Shown here piece by piece: positions 22,821-31,543 of a stretch of 64,000 bases of DNA. The stretch spans positions 372,001 to 436,000 of the forward strand of contig JAEFAZ010000002.1 in assembly GCA_016292135.1 (NCBI GenBank), given 5' to 3'. The notes under the pieces were generated by a model. The model was not told the DNA's origin. It saw only the letters and a program-made list of their open reading frames with translations, and searched no databases. Origin of the DNA: Saccharofermentans sp. (GTDB lineage: Bacteria; Bacillota; Clostridia; Saccharofermentanales; Saccharofermentanaceae). The position numbers were made by a program, and so were the translations under genes. Position 1 is the first letter of the stretch. Each line of letters starts with the position of its first letter.

Positions 22821-25079
22821 ATGCAAAAGAATTCGATCGTTCTGCCTTCCTGGCTGGGCAATAAAGCCGTTTTCCAACAGGGCGTCAATGTGCGCGTCAA
22901 GGCTAAGGCCGCTCCCACGGCGACCGTTACGCTGGAGATCACCAAGGATCCCACCGACGGAAGGCGTGTTTCCAAGCTCGATACCGATTACGGAGTCATC
23001 TTCAGCCGTGAATACACCACCGGCAGCAAGGGTGAGTTCGAGTTTGAGATCCCCGCTTACAGGGCTTCCCTGGATACTTACACATTCACTTTCAAATGCA
23101 TGAGCGATCAGGTGACGCTCAACGACATCAGGTGCGGCGATGTCTGGATCTTCTTGGGCTCGGACTACCTGTCTGTTCCCATGAAGGAAGCCAATGCCCC
23201 CAAGATGCCCCTCAAGCGCAACATAATGAACAACTTAAGATTCTTCTCGCCCGCAAGATCGGGTCTTGAAGGAGAACTTACCGAATATCCCTTCGAACCC
23301 GTCGAAGGCCCCGGAGCAGGGGAATGGACGAAGGTCACTGAGACGGCAAGGATGGCCGAGGTTTCGTCTTCGGCGTTTGCTTTCGCCTACAACATGAGCG
23401 ATCAGGTCAATTATCCCGTCGGCGTTATCGATCTCGCATACGGCGATTCAACCATCATCAACTGGATCAGCCCCGAGGCGATGGATGACATCGAAGCCCT
23501 TAAGGACATGGTCTACGAGGCAGGTCTTTACATAGATCAGGACAAGTTCAATGAACTCGTTTCGATCGATAACAGAAAGATCGAGGCTGCCAAGCTTGAA
23601 AAGGAGATCAAGGAAGCAGGCAAACACGGCGATTTCGATTTTGAGAAAGAGAAGCGCCTCGCCGCCTTGAAGGGCGAGCCCGCCCCCAAGCAGGAAGAGC
23701 CTGAGGCTGAACTCGATTTCCCGTCGGCATCCAAGGAGCAGGAGAAGCCGAAGAAGGCCAAGGATGAGCCTCTTTCCGCAAGCTCCGCTTCCAAACTGGA
23801 ATTCAACCTCCTTCCCGAGGTCCATTACAAGGTCGACAAAAAGAAGGATGACAGCAACTTCATAGCCAAGAGATTCCGCATGTCGATCCTTTACAACACC
23901 AAGCTCTACCCTCTGTCCGGAATGGCTGTAAGAGGCTTCTGTTTCTCGCCTAATTCAGGTGAATTGAGGTTTGAAAGATACGATCTTTATCTCATGGGCC
24001 TTCTTGCGACGCTCGCATCCGTTTTCGAGCCCAGACAGGTCTATAACGACGAGCTGATGCCTTCGATGCTCTTTGCAACGATGCATCCCAAGAATGTCGA
24101 TTTCGACAATCCCTATTCCGTGCTCGAGTTCAACGAGAACATACAGGCTTTCACCAAGATCCTGACGATGCCTTCGGGTCTTGTAAGTCTTCACGACATG
24201 CTCCTGCCCGACAGGACCATCAGCTTTACGCTCGGAACGAGACTTTCTACGATCGCGCTGGGGCTCCACTTTTCGCCCAAGATGAGCAAGTCCTCGCCTG
24301 AGGTGTCGGAGGTCGAGATCGCCGGCAACAAGAGGATACTGAAGTTTTCCAATCTTTCAGACGGCTTAAAGCTCGTCGAAGGCGAGACAGAGCTCCGCGG
24401 TTTCTCAGTATGCGGTCCCGACAGGATCTTTAAGCCCGCCATGGCCAGGATCCTTTACGGCATGTGCGTAATGGTATGGAGAGACGATATAGAGGAAGTC
24501 GAGGGTATCACATACGGCTTCACGCCAATTCCTCACGATGCGGTCTTGAGGAATGTCGCAGACCTCCCCGTAATGCCTTTCAGATTCGACAGGGATCCTG
24601 CATATTTCGCACCGGATCTGTCTTTCGCCGAGTGCGACAGGCTCGAGTTCGTGGGCAAGCGCACACCCGATTCCAACTTCGAGATGCTCGATATCTACCG
24701 CACATTCAAGGGTAACGGAGTCATCGCGACGGACATCAACACCAAGGCGTCCGGCGCTGCATCGCTCCATATCAGATATCAGACGGATAAGTCCCTCTAC
24801 GGCTTCGAGCCTGTTTTCGATTATGCATCCATGTTTGCACCGGTCAATATCTACGGGGCTGACAGGATCGTGATCAACGTATTCAACCCCGAACAGCGCC
24901 GCAAGAGGATCATCATCTCGGGATTCGGCGAGAGCGAGATCAGACAGCAGCTCTCATGGCAGAGGATCGAGATCCCCTACGCAGAAGAAGGTCCGATCTC
25001 CTTGTCTGAACTCAAGATAATGATTGAAGACCCCGAGAGAGTAGGAGAGATCTACATCGACAGCATCAGTTTCATTTGA
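22821..25079 (+). CDS. Sialate O-acetylesterase homologue lacking catalytic residues
   Basis: A 752-residue protein with the full layout of a sialate O-acetylesterase: N-terminal beta domain ('IVLPSWLGNKAVFQQGVNVRV'-like start), then SGNH blocks, then a C-terminal beta domain and an added ~150-residue carbohydrate-binding-like region. The alignable landmarks have lost their active residues. 'GDVWxCSGQSNM' reads 'GDVWIFLGSDYL' (residues 106-117, Asp at the Ser position); 'IRGVIWYQGESN' reads 'VRGFCFSPNSGE' (370-381); the 'HPKNK' His motif reads 'LPDRT' (462-466). A charged Lys/Glu/Pro linker (~253-325) interrupts the domain. There is no signal peptide, so it is cytosolic. It is co-transcribed with an AraC regulator. 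A ligand-binding or scaffold role is inferred. Confidence 0.75.
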   Translation: MQKNSIVLPSWLGNKAVFQQGVNVRVKAKAAPTATVTLEITKDPTDGRRVSKLDTDYGVIFSREYTTGSKGEFEFEIPAYRASLDTYTFTFKCMSDQVTLNDIRCGDVWIFLGSDYLSVPMKEANAPKMPLKRNIMNNLRFFSPARSGLEGELTEYPFEPVEGPGAGEWTKVTETARMAEVSSSAFAFAYNMSDQVNYPVGVIDLAYGDSTIINWISPEAMDDIEALKDMVYEAGLYIDQDKFNELVSIDNRKIEAAKLEKEIKEAGKHGDFDFEKEKRLAALKGEPAPKQEEPEAELDFPSASKEQEKPKKAKDEPLSASSASKLEFNLLPEVHYKVDKKKDDSNFIAKRFRMSILYNTKLYPLSGMAVRGFCFSPNSGELRFERYDLYLMGLLATLASVFEPRQVYNDELMPSMLFATMHPKNVDFDNPYSVLEFNENIQAFTKILTMPSGLVSLHDMLLPDRTISFTLGTRLSTIALGLHFSPKMSKSSPEVSEVEIAGNKRILKFSNLSDGLKLVEGETELRGFSVCGPDRIFKPAMARILYGMCVMVWRDDIEEVEGITYGFTPIPHDAVLRNVADLPVMPFRFDRDPAYFAPDLSFAECDRLEFVGKRTPDSNFEMLDIYRTFKGNGVIATDINTKASGAASLHIRYQTDKSLYGFEPVFDYASMFAPVNIYGADRIVINVFNPEQRRKRIIISGFGESEIRQQLSWQRIEIPYAEEGPISLSELKIMIEDPERVGEIYIDSISFI

Positions 25080-25092
25080 GGACTCAGAAAGT

Positions 25093-26142
25093 ATGGCAAA
25101 CGACAGAGAAGGATACATCGAAAACAGCATGCTTACCGCTTCGGGATCGATCCCGGTCATCCTTGAAGGAATAGAGCATACATATGCCACCACGCAGCCC
25201 CAGCAGAGCATCAGCCGCCACAGGTGCCATGAGCTTATATGCATGCGTGACGGAAAGATCGAGATGAACATAGGCGGCGATGATGTCACTCTCGACAAGG
25301 GTAAGATGCTCATCATAAGACCTCAGGTAGGACATTTCCTTACCGTAAGGTCCACATCCGCAGATATGTTCATCCTATACTTCGGATTTGCAGCCGACAG
25401 AAGGAGCGCGGCCAGGATGAATGAAGCCGCCAATACGGCAACGCCTTCCGCTTCCTTCTACGAGGACGGTGCTGAGATCGTTCCCGCCAAGGGCCGTGAA
25501 ACCTTTAAGACTGGACCCAATGTCGAGATCCCCGGCAACGTCTCCCAAGTGTCTCTCGAGAGCTTCCTTGACTATACGGATGACGGCATGAGCGGCAACG
25601 CGGAGGACAAGGAACCCTATATCGTGATCTCCGGCAGGGATAAGAAGATAATCTCCCAGGTCGTAGAACGCATAGTGGTCGAGAAGAATAACGACTTCTA
25701 TTCGAAAGACGTTATGCTCCAGACGCTGACAACCGAGCTCATGATCAACATATCCAGGGCCCTGCGCCATAAGTGGGAGGAGAACCTCAAGGTAAGGACA
25801 GGCAAGACCGATGAACTCGTCATGCTCGCCAAGACCTTTATCGACGACAATTACGACCGCGGCATCAACGTCAGCGATGCGGCAGGCTATGTCTTCTTAA
25901 GCCAGGGATATTTCACCAGGGCCTTCCGTGAGAGATACAAGATCAGCCCGATGAACTATCTCATGAAGAAGAAGATAGAGAAGTCCTGCGAACTGCTGTC
26001 GCGTGAGGACATCAAGGTTTCGGCGGTCGCATCCGGTTCCGGATTTGCGAGTTCCCAGCGTTTCAATGTCGCATTCAGAAAATACATGAACATGACGCCC
26101 CTTGAATACAGAAGGATGCGTCTTAAGGATACGGAGGAATGA
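25093..26142 (+). CDS. AraC family transcriptional regulator
   Basis: A 349-residue protein. Residues ~25-105 form a cupin-type sensing domain ('[20 protein letters not shown]', '[13 protein letters not shown]'), and residues ~245-345 form a double AraC helix-turn-helix ('[21 protein letters not shown]' and '[21 protein letters not shown]'). The ligand is unknown, but the cupin of such regulators usually binds a sugar or aromatic. It lies 13 nt after the degenerate esterase homologue and its end overlaps the folE region, so it is transcribed together with both. This linkage suggests that the esterase homologue and regulator form a functional pair; whether they control the fol genes is open. 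Confidence 0.88.
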   Translation: MANDREGYIENSMLTASGSIPVILEGIEHTYATTQPQQSISRHRCHELICMRDGKIEMNIGGDDVTLDKGKMLIIRPQVGHFLTVRSTSADMFILYFGFAADRRSAARMNEAANTATPSASFYEDGAEIVPAKGRETFKTGPNVEIPGNVSQVSLESFLDYTDDGMSGNAEDKEPYIVISGRDKKIISQVVERIVVEKNNDFYSKDVMLQTLTTELMINISRALRHKWEENLKVRTGKTDELVMLAKTFIDDNYDRGINVSDAAGYVFLSQGYFTRAFRERYKISPMNYLMKKKIEKSCELLSREDIKVSAVASGSGFASSQRFNVAFRKYMNMTPLEYRRMRLKDTEE

Positions 26143-26144
26143 CA

Positions 26145-26768
26145 ATGCACGATTATCTCAAAGACAGTTCGATACCGGCAGAGAGCCGTGAGAATATGGA
26201 TTTCGCCAAGATCGAAAACGCCGTTAGGGACATTCTTGAAGCGATAGGCGAAGACACGTCCCGCGAGGGGCTTCAGGACACACCTGTCCGCGTAGCCAGG
26301 ATGTACGGCGAGATCTTCATGGGCCTCCACCGTGACACGGCTGACGATATCAAGACTTTCACGGAAGAGGGCAACGATGAGATGATCCTCATCGGCGATA
26401 TTCCTTTCTATTCGATGTGCGAACACCACCTGCTTCCTTTCCACGGAAAGGCGCATGTCGTATATGTTCCGAAGAACGGCAAGATCCTTGGTCTTTCCAA
26501 AGTCGCAAGAGTCGTTGATACACTCTCGCGCAAGCCCCAGGTCCAGGAGAGACTGACCTCCGAGATCGCTGACTGCATCGAGAAGGCAGTAGACGCAAGA
26601 TCGGTCTGTGTCGTGATCGAAGCCGAGCATCTCTGCATGACCATGAGAGGCATCAGGAAGCCCGGATCCATGACGGTAACATCAGCCATGAGAGGCGGAT
26701 GCAGGACTGATGCCAGGACGCGCAATGAGGCTCTGGCCCTTATCAACCGTCAGCGTATAAGCGGGTGA
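26145..26768 (+). CDS. folE: GTP cyclohydrolase I
   Basis: First enzyme of folate synthesis: converts GTP to 7,8-dihydroneopterin triphosphate. A 207-residue protein with the diagnostic '[19 protein letters not shown]' zinc and active-site block, 'GLSKVARVV', 'RPQ'-type segment 'RKPQVQERL' and '[11 protein letters not shown]', which carries the second zinc Cys. ATG at 26145 is preferred to the ATG at 26139, because GGAGG (26133-26137) stands 7 nt from the former and only 1 nt from the latter. It follows the AraC gene directly and overlaps folP, starting a folE-folP-folB-folK run. Confidence 0.95.
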   Translation: MHDYLKDSSIPAESRENMDFAKIENAVRDILEAIGEDTSREGLQDTPVRVARMYGEIFMGLHRDTADDIKTFTEEGNDEMILIGDIPFYSMCEHHLLPFHGKAHVVYVPKNGKILGLSKVARVVDTLSRKPQVQERLTSEIADCIEKAVDARSVCVVIEAEHLCMTMRGIRKPGSMTVTSAMRGGCRTDARTRNEALALINRQRISG

Positions 26769-27610
26769 TCCCAATGGAGTTTTCACCCAGGACACCCTCC
26801 GTTATGGGCATACTCAATGTCACGCCGGATTCCTTCTCGGACGGCGGACGTTATCTTGCTCAGGACAAGGCGGTGGAGCACGCATACGACATGATCGGAA
26901 AGGGCGCTTCGATAGTCGATATCGGGGGAGAATCCACGAGACCCGGATATGAGATGATACCGGCTGAAGAAGAATGCGCGAGGATCCTTCCCGTTATCAG
27001 GGAATTGAGGGATTCGGGTGCTGTCCTTTCCGTCGATACATATAAGTACGATGTCGCAAAGCCTGCCGTTGAAGCAGGCTGCCGGATCCTTAACGACGTC
27101 AACGGTCTGCGCGATGAAGACGGTAAGAACAAGGCAAGCCTTGCTGCCGCCAACGATGCATATCTGGTGCTGATGTATAACAGAAGGCTCATAGAGGGCG
27201 GCGAGGACGTTATCGCGGACGCAAGGCAGAGTCTTGCCAGGAGCGTCAGCATCGCTCTTTCCGCGGGCGTCAGGGAGGACAGGATCCTGATAGATCCCGG
27301 TATCGGATTCGGCACGACAAGAGCCGAAGACAGGCGCCTTACGCTGGAACTATCAGCCATTAATCCCGCTTCATTCCCGATACTTTATGCATGTTCCCGC
27401 AAGAGGTTCGTTTCCTGTCTTGATTTCGGTGAAGATAAGGATCCCACATGGGTCGTAAACATGATCGCCGTGGCAAACGGCGCATCGGTCTTAAGAGTCC
27501 ACGATCCCGAGCCTTTCGGAAGATACATGGAGGCGTTTTTCGGCCATGACGGGGAAGATACTGAGCTATCTCATGCTGAGGAGGTGATCTTACGGACAGA
27601 ATTGTCTTAA
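26765..27610 (+). CDS. folP: Dihydropteroate synthase
   Basis: Condenses p-aminobenzoate with 7,8-dihydropterin pyrophosphate; target of sulfonamides. A 281-residue TIM barrel with '[17 protein letters not shown]' near the start, '[15 protein letters not shown]', '[10 protein letters not shown]', 'DVNGLRDED', 'LIDPGIGFG' and the final 'LRVHDP'. The start could be GTG at 26765, overlapping the folE stop, or ATG at 26774; neither has a classical Shine-Dalgarno, and the coordinates given use the longer form. The 3' end overlaps the ribosome binding site and presumed start of folB. Confidence 0.95.
   Translation: MIPMEFSPRTPSVMGILNVTPDSFSDGGRYLAQDKAVEHAYDMIGKGASIVDIGGESTRPGYEMIPAEEECARILPVIRELRDSGAVLSVDTYKYDVAKPAVEAGCRILNDVNGLRDEDGKNKASLAAANDAYLVLMYNRRLIEGGEDVIADARQSLARSVSIALSAGVREDRILIDPGIGFGTTRAEDRRLTLELSAINPASFPILYACSRKRFVSCLDFGEDKDPTWVVNMIAVANGASVLRVHDPEPFGRYMEAFFGHDGEDTELSHAEEVILRTELS
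27579..27589 (+). promoter_or_regulatory. Near-perfect Shine-Dalgarno of folB inside folP
   Basis: AGGAGGTGATC matches 11 nt of the anti-Shine-Dalgarno end of 16S rRNA. The only codon at normal distance in the folB frame is ACG at 27592 (7 nt after AGGAGG). The first in-frame ATG is at 27616, 31 nt away. Confidence 0.75.
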
Positions 27611-27945
27611 GGAACATGGAGTTTAACGGCTACATAGGCTGTCTTGAACACGAGAAGATGATCTCCCAGAGATATCTCGTCACTGTTGAGATGTACATGG
27701 AACATATCAAGGGCGCGGATACGGATCTTCTCGAAGATACCGTGGATTATTCCGAAGTCTTTGAGATCGCAAGATCGGTCATAGAGACCGAATCCATGAA
27801 CCTCATCGAATATGCCGCTGGCAGGATAGCAGATGAGATCCGTATAAGGTACAGGGATATCGTTAAGGTGAGCGTAACCGTAAGCAAGCCCGATGCGCCC
27901 ATAGACGGCGTTTTCGAGGCTATGGAGGTAACAGTTGAAAGATGA
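27592..27945 (+). CDS. folB: Dihydroneopterin aldolase with apparent ACG start
   Basis: Releases glycolaldehyde from dihydroneopterin to give 6-hydroxymethyl-dihydropterin. Counting from ACG at 27592, the protein is 117 residues and begins (M)[15 protein letters not shown], which is the expected FolB N-terminus (compare the common 'MDKIxLxxMxFYGYHG'). If translation began at the first ATG (27616), the first beta-strand would be lost. The usual 'YHGV' reads 'YIGC', and 'YAAGRIADEIR' replaces the normal 'LAERIAEAI' helix. It ends with a 4-nt ATGA overlap with folK. The ACG reading rests on Shine-Dalgarno spacing and homology; a base error for ATG cannot be excluded. Confidence 0.85.
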   Translation, partial: TDRIVLRNMEFNGYIGCLEHEKMISQRYLVTVEMYMEHIKGADTDLLEDTVDYSEVFEIARSVIETESMNLIEYAAGRIADEIRIRYRDIVKVSVTVSKPDAPIDGVFEAMEVTVER

Positions 27946-28409
27946 CGGAGGCTGTTCTTTCTCTTGGCGGCAACATAGGTGACAGGGAGTTCTTCATCAC
28001 GGAAGCGATGAGAAGGCTCCTTAAGGATCCTCATGTTTATAGTCTCGAGAGATCCGGTCTTTACGAGACCTCTCCCGTCGGTTACACGGAGCAGGACAGT
28101 TTTCTTAACGCCTGCGTCAGGATCGAGACGGATCTTGAAGCCATGGAACTCCTTTCTCTCGTAAACAGGATCGAAAACGAGCTCGGGAGGGTAAGGACCA
28201 TAAGGTGGGGTCCCAGGACCATCGATATCGACATCATCTTCTACGGAGATGATGTCATCGATACGGACAGGCTTACCGTTCCTCATCCGAGGTACAAGGA
28301 GAGGGCATTCGTGACGGTCCCGCTCATGGATCTCGGCATTGAGACAACAGGCAGGACTGAAGACGAAGGACAGTCGGTGAGGAAGATCGGCTGGACATAT
28401 GAGATTTGA
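27942..28409 (+). CDS. folK: 6-hydroxymethyl-7,8-dihydropterin pyrophosphokinase
   Basis: Transfers pyrophosphate from ATP to 6-hydroxymethyl-dihydropterin, giving the FolP substrate. A 155-residue protein with 'LSLGGNIGDRE' at the N-terminus, 'LYETSPVGYTEQDSFLNAC', the catalytic block 'RWGPRTIDIDIIFY' and 'PHPRYKERAFV'. All the usual magnesium-binding aspartates of the DIDI motif are present. It is the last gene of the folate run; folC and folA are not in this window. Translation is coupled to folB. Confidence 0.95.
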   Translation: MTEAVLSLGGNIGDREFFITEAMRRLLKDPHVYSLERSGLYETSPVGYTEQDSFLNACVRIETDLEAMELLSLVNRIENELGRVRTIRWGPRTIDIDIIFYGDDVIDTDRLTVPHPRYKERAFVTVPLMDLGIETTGRTEDEGQSVRKIGWTYEI

Positions 28410-28434
28410 GTTATTAAGAGAAGAGATTTATAAT
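28406..28434 (+). promoter_or_regulatory. Sigma-A promoter of the Asn/Lys-rich gene
   Basis: TTGAGT (28406-28411), a 17-nt spacer and TATAAT (28429-28434). The -35 hexamer overlaps the folK stop codon. Confidence 0.65.
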
Positions 28435-28470
28435 TAATTCTTAAGCAAAAAGACTTTATGGAGGTGTTCA

Positions 28471-28911
28471 ATGTCAGAGAACACGAACGGAAACCAGGAA
28501 TCGCAGAACAATAAGCGCAACAACGCTAACAACGCGAACAGGAACAAGGGTAATAACCGCAATAACTATAACGGTAAACGCAGGCAGAATAAGAACTATT
28601 CCGGCAAGCGTAACTATAACAACGACCGCGACAATAAGGGCGGCGAGGACAGGAAAAAGAAGGAAAGACCCGTTCAGGACGAAGGCCGCGGCAACGAGTC
28701 CCAGTCCCAGCCCAAGGAGGCAAGGCACGGCAAGTTCAACCAGTCCGAAGGCGGCTTCAAGAAGAAGCGCGACAGGAACTTCAAGGACCAGCCGGTCAAG
28801 AAGAAGACAAGACACGAAGAGACCGTGGACGATATCCGTGCAGATAATGCCAGGATCACCAAGGAGATTTATCTTGAGATATCTTCAATAAAGGACATCA
28901 AGCTGGATTGA
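28471..28911 (+). CDS. Basic Asn/Lys/Arg-rich disordered protein
   Basis: I cannot assign this 146-residue protein to a family. Residues ~1-60 are almost only Asn, Lys, Arg, Gln and Gly ('NNKRNNANNANRNKGNNRNN'); ~60-110 continue as charged low-complexity sequence; ~113-146 ('ETVDDIRADNARITKEIYLE') can form one amphipathic helix. It is strongly basic, which suggests nucleic-acid binding, and no membrane segment is present. It has its own promoter and a GGAGGTG site, and it stands 4 nt before tmk, so it is the first gene of the tmk-holB-ricT operon. Such tails are seen on RNA helicases and ribosome-associated proteins; here there is no catalytic part. Confidence 0.75.
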   Translation: MSENTNGNQESQNNKRNNANNANRNKGNNRNNYNGKRRQNKNYSGKRNYNNDRDNKGGEDRKKKERPVQDEGRGNESQSQPKEARHGKFNQSEGGFKKKRDRNFKDQPVKKKTRHEETVDDIRADNARITKEIYLEISSIKDIKLD

Positions 28912-28915
28912 TCTT

Positions 28916-29533
28916 ATGGGCAGAGGGTGTTTCATAACATTCGAGGGGATCGACGGCTGCGGCAAGAGCACGCAGATCCGCTATCTGACCTCCTATCTTG
29001 AAGAGCATGGCAGGGACCATCTCCTTCTTCGCGAGCCGGGCGGCACAGTTATCGGCGAAGGGATCAGGAATATCCTTTTGGACAAGAAGAATACCGGCAT
29101 GACCGCCATGACCGAACTCCTTCTGTTCGAGGCTGCCAGAGCCCAGATAGTATCGGAAGTCATCATCCCCGCAGTAGAGTCCGGCAAGATAGTTATTTGT
29201 GACAGGTTTTTCGATTCGACATCGGCTTACCAGGGCTTCGCAAGGAACATGGGTTCGGAAGTGGTTGAAGAGCTGAACAGCCTTGCAACGGGAGGCTTTG
29301 AGCCGGATATCACATTCCTTCTGGACATCAGTCCGGAAGAAGCCCTTTCAAGACGCGTTGCCCGCGGTGACGAAGACCGCATCGAGAAACTCGGAATGGA
29401 ATTCCAGGAGAAGGTCAGGGAAGGTTATCTTGAACTTGCAAGGAATTCATCCAGGATCGTGAAGATCGACGGGACAAGATCCCCCGAAGATACATCCGCT
29501 GAGATCCTGGCCTGCCTGGAGGGTTATATCTGA
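28916..29533 (+). CDS. tmk: Thymidylate kinase
   Basis: Phosphorylates dTMP to dTDP for DNA synthesis. A 205-residue P-loop kinase: 'FITFEGIDGCGKSTQI' at the N-terminus, 'REPGGTVIGE' for the DR(Y/H)-side binding loop, 'VICDRFFDSTSAYQG' and a lid 'SRRVARGDEDRIEKLGMEF'. The length matches the family (about 205-215). It overlaps holB by one nucleotide, a common tmk-holB pairing in Firmicutes. No clear Shine-Dalgarno stands before the ATG, so coupling to the upstream gene is likely. Confidence 0.95.
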   Translation: MGRGCFITFEGIDGCGKSTQIRYLTSYLEEHGRDHLLLREPGGTVIGEGIRNILLDKKNTGMTAMTELLLFEAARAQIVSEVIIPAVESGKIVICDRFFDSTSAYQGFARNMGSEVVEELNSLATGGFEPDITFLLDISPEEALSRRVARGDEDRIEKLGMEFQEKVREGYLELARNSSRIVKIDGTRSPEDTSAEILACLEGYI

Positions 29534-30543
29534 TGGCTTTTTCGGACCTCACCGGACAGGATAAGCTTAAGGCAAGACTTGCCGCCGAAGCGCGCGCGCC
29601 TCACGTGGCATCTTATATATTGAGCGGCCCTGCGGGCTGCGGCAAGACTTCTTTTGCCAACGAATTCGCGCAGGCGCTGGTATGCGAGAATCCTTCTGAT
29701 GACGGAGCCTGCGGCAAATGTGCCTGCTGCAGATACATGAAGGAAGGGACCCTTCCCGATGTAATAAGGCTGGAGTCATCTGACGGCAAGAACATAAAGG
29801 CTGAGGCTGTAAGAGACGTTATAGAGGACATAATCGTAAGTCCCCAGTTCTCCAAAAGAAAAGTCTGCATCGTTGATCTCGACTACATGACAGAGACCCT
29901 GCAGAACCTTCTGTTGAAGCCTACCGAGGATCCGCCGCCTTTTGTGGTTTTCATCATGACAACGTCTTCATACGCTTCCGTCATAAGCACTGTAAGATCA
30001 AGATCGGTCAACCTGGTCCTGCTGCCCTACAGTGACAGTGAGATCTCCGAGATCCTTAAGGGCAAGCTCGAAGGGATCCCCGAAAACAAGATCAGTGAAG
30101 CCGTGGAATTCTCGTCCGGCAACCCCGGCAAGGCAATGTCTCTCGCGCAGGATCCCGTTTTCTCGGATCTTAAGGACGATGTCATGGACTTGATACTTGC
30201 TGTCCCCGTGGTATCCTATACAAACATTCTGACCGAGAAACTGAGGCTCTTTACCGAGAACAAGGACAGCATCGACGATATCCTTGTCCTGATGGTCAGA
30301 GCCCTTGAAGATATCCTGAAGGTCAAGGCCTCAGGAGATGAACTAACGACTGATATCAGATATGAATCCGATCTTCCGCGCATAAGAAGGTTCATATCCG
30401 AATATCCCCAGGTTACGGCAGGCACGATCGGAAGGTCTGTCGCCGCCGTGGAAGAATTAAGATCCGCTCTTGCGGTAAACGCTAATCTCGAGGCATCATG
30501 CGGTGCCGCTCTGTTAAAGATAAAAAAGGAGTTCGATAAATGA
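29533..30543 (+). CDS. holB: DNA polymerase III delta' subunit
   Basis: Clamp-loader subunit. A 336-residue protein: AAA+ P-loop 'LSGPAGCGKTSFANEF', a zinc-binding knuckle 'CGKCACCRYM' within the ATPase fold, Walker B-type 'VCIVDLDYMTETLQNLLLK' (DExx is replaced by DLDY, as is usual in non-hydrolysing delta'), 'STVRSRS' as the SRC-like motif, then the collar domain. 'EDPPPFVVFIMTTSS' is the typical sensor 1 segment. It sits between tmk and ricT, the same order as in Bacillus and many Clostridia. Confidence 0.92.
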   Translation: MAFSDLTGQDKLKARLAAEARAPHVASYILSGPAGCGKTSFANEFAQALVCENPSDDGACGKCACCRYMKEGTLPDVIRLESSDGKNIKAEAVRDVIEDIIVSPQFSKRKVCIVDLDYMTETLQNLLLKPTEDPPPFVVFIMTTSSYASVISTVRSRSVNLVLLPYSDSEISEILKGKLEGIPENKISEAVEFSSGNPGKAMSLAQDPVFSDLKDDVMDLILAVPVVSYTNILTEKLRLFTENKDSIDDILVLMVRALEDILKVKASGDELTTDIRYESDLPRIRRFISEYPQVTAGTIGRSVAAVEELRSALAVNANLEASCGAALLKIKKEFDK

Positions 30544-31397
30544 CAAAGGTAGTAAATGTACGTTTTCGCGATGCAGGCAAGCCTTACAGGTTTTCATGTA
30601 ACGACCTGACGTTGTCCATAGGTGATGCCGTAATGGTAGAGACCAACCTCGGACTGGATCTGGCACATGTCTGTGTTGAGCCTTACGAGATGGAGATAAC
30701 AAAAGATTCTGAAGAGACTAAGCTTCTTCCGGTCATCCGCCTCGCAACGGAGGAGGAGATCGTGCAGTACGAGAAGAAATGCCGTGACGAGGAAGAGGCC
30801 TATACCGAGTGTATAAAGCTCATCGAAAAGCACGGTCTCGAGATGAATCTGATCGATGTAGTATACGCTTTCGACGGCAAGAAGATCATATTCTTCTTTA
30901 CTGCGGACGGCAGGGTCGATTTCAGGGAGCTCGTAAAGGATCTGGCTTTCCAGTTCCATACCAGGATCGAACTCAGGCAGATCGGATCCCGTGACCAGGC
31001 AAAGCATGTCGGAGGCTTGGGCATCTGCGGCAGGCAGCTCTGCTGCTCCACATTCCTTACGAAGTTTGCTCCTGTTAACCTGCGTCTTGCCAGGGCACAG
31101 GGACTTGCTATTAACCCGGGCAAGCTCAACGGAGCCTGCGGCAGGCTGATGTGCTGTCTGCAGTTCGAGAAGGAGGCATATGCCGATGCAAGGAGCCGTC
31201 TGCCGGACAACGGAAGAAGGGTAAGGACTCCCATCGGTCCCGGAACTGTCGCCGATGTTAATTTCGTTACCGAGAAAGTCCGCATCAAGTTCACCAACGA
31301 GGAAGGAAGCTCGTTCGAAGAGTATCAGTGGGAAGAGCTCGAACCTTTAAATCCTGATGTCAGAAAGCAGATCGAAGAAGACGACGATATCGAATAA
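30540..31397 (+). CDS. ricT: RicT/YaaT (PSP1 domain) RNase Y regulator
   Basis: A 285-residue PSP1-domain protein. Cysteines in 'GGLGICGRQLCCSTF' and 'NGACGRLMCCLQFE' are those that bind an Fe-S cluster in the B. subtilis Ric (Y-) complex, which modulates RNase Y and RNA processing. The C-terminal 'PIGPGTVADVNFVTEKVRIKF' and 'EYQWEELEPL' form a small KOW-like extension. 'Stage 0 sporulation' names for this family come from B. subtilis phenotypes and do not prove sporulation here; RicF and RicA are not in the window. AAGGAG precedes the ATG, which overlaps holB by 4 nt. Confidence 0.92.
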   Translation: MTKVVNVRFRDAGKPYRFSCNDLTLSIGDAVMVETNLGLDLAHVCVEPYEMEITKDSEETKLLPVIRLATEEEIVQYEKKCRDEEEAYTECIKLIEKHGLEMNLIDVVYAFDGKKIIFFFTADGRVDFRELVKDLAFQFHTRIELRQIGSRDQAKHVGGLGICGRQLCCSTFLTKFAPVNLRLARAQGLAINPGKLNGACGRLMCCLQFEKEAYADARSRLPDNGRRVRTPIGPGTVADVNFVTEKVRIKFTNEEGSSFEEYQWEELEPLNPDVRKQIEEDDDIE

Positions 31398-31480
31398 CTA
31401 ACCGACTCTTGTCGTTTTCCATCAGGTCAGACGGTCTTATCCATGGCGATTAATTCAGTTTTCGCGCATTTACATTATTG

Positions 31481-31508
31481 TTGAAAAAGAACTGATAGGT
31501 GATAATAT
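31481..31508 (+). promoter_or_regulatory. Promoter of the first ferredoxin
   Basis: TTGAAA (31481-31486), a 16-nt spacer and TAATAT (31503-31508) in an A/T-rich stretch; the -10 alignment is uncertain by a few bases. A very strong AGAAGGAGG follows. Confidence 0.5.
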
Positions 31509-31543
31509 AAGAGTAATTTCAAGAGGAAGAAGGAGGTATTACT

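Noticed and set aside
30540..31397. RicT as evidence that the organism sporulates
   Set aside because: RicT acts in RNA processing and occurs in non-sporulating Firmicutes; no sporulation gene is visible in the window.
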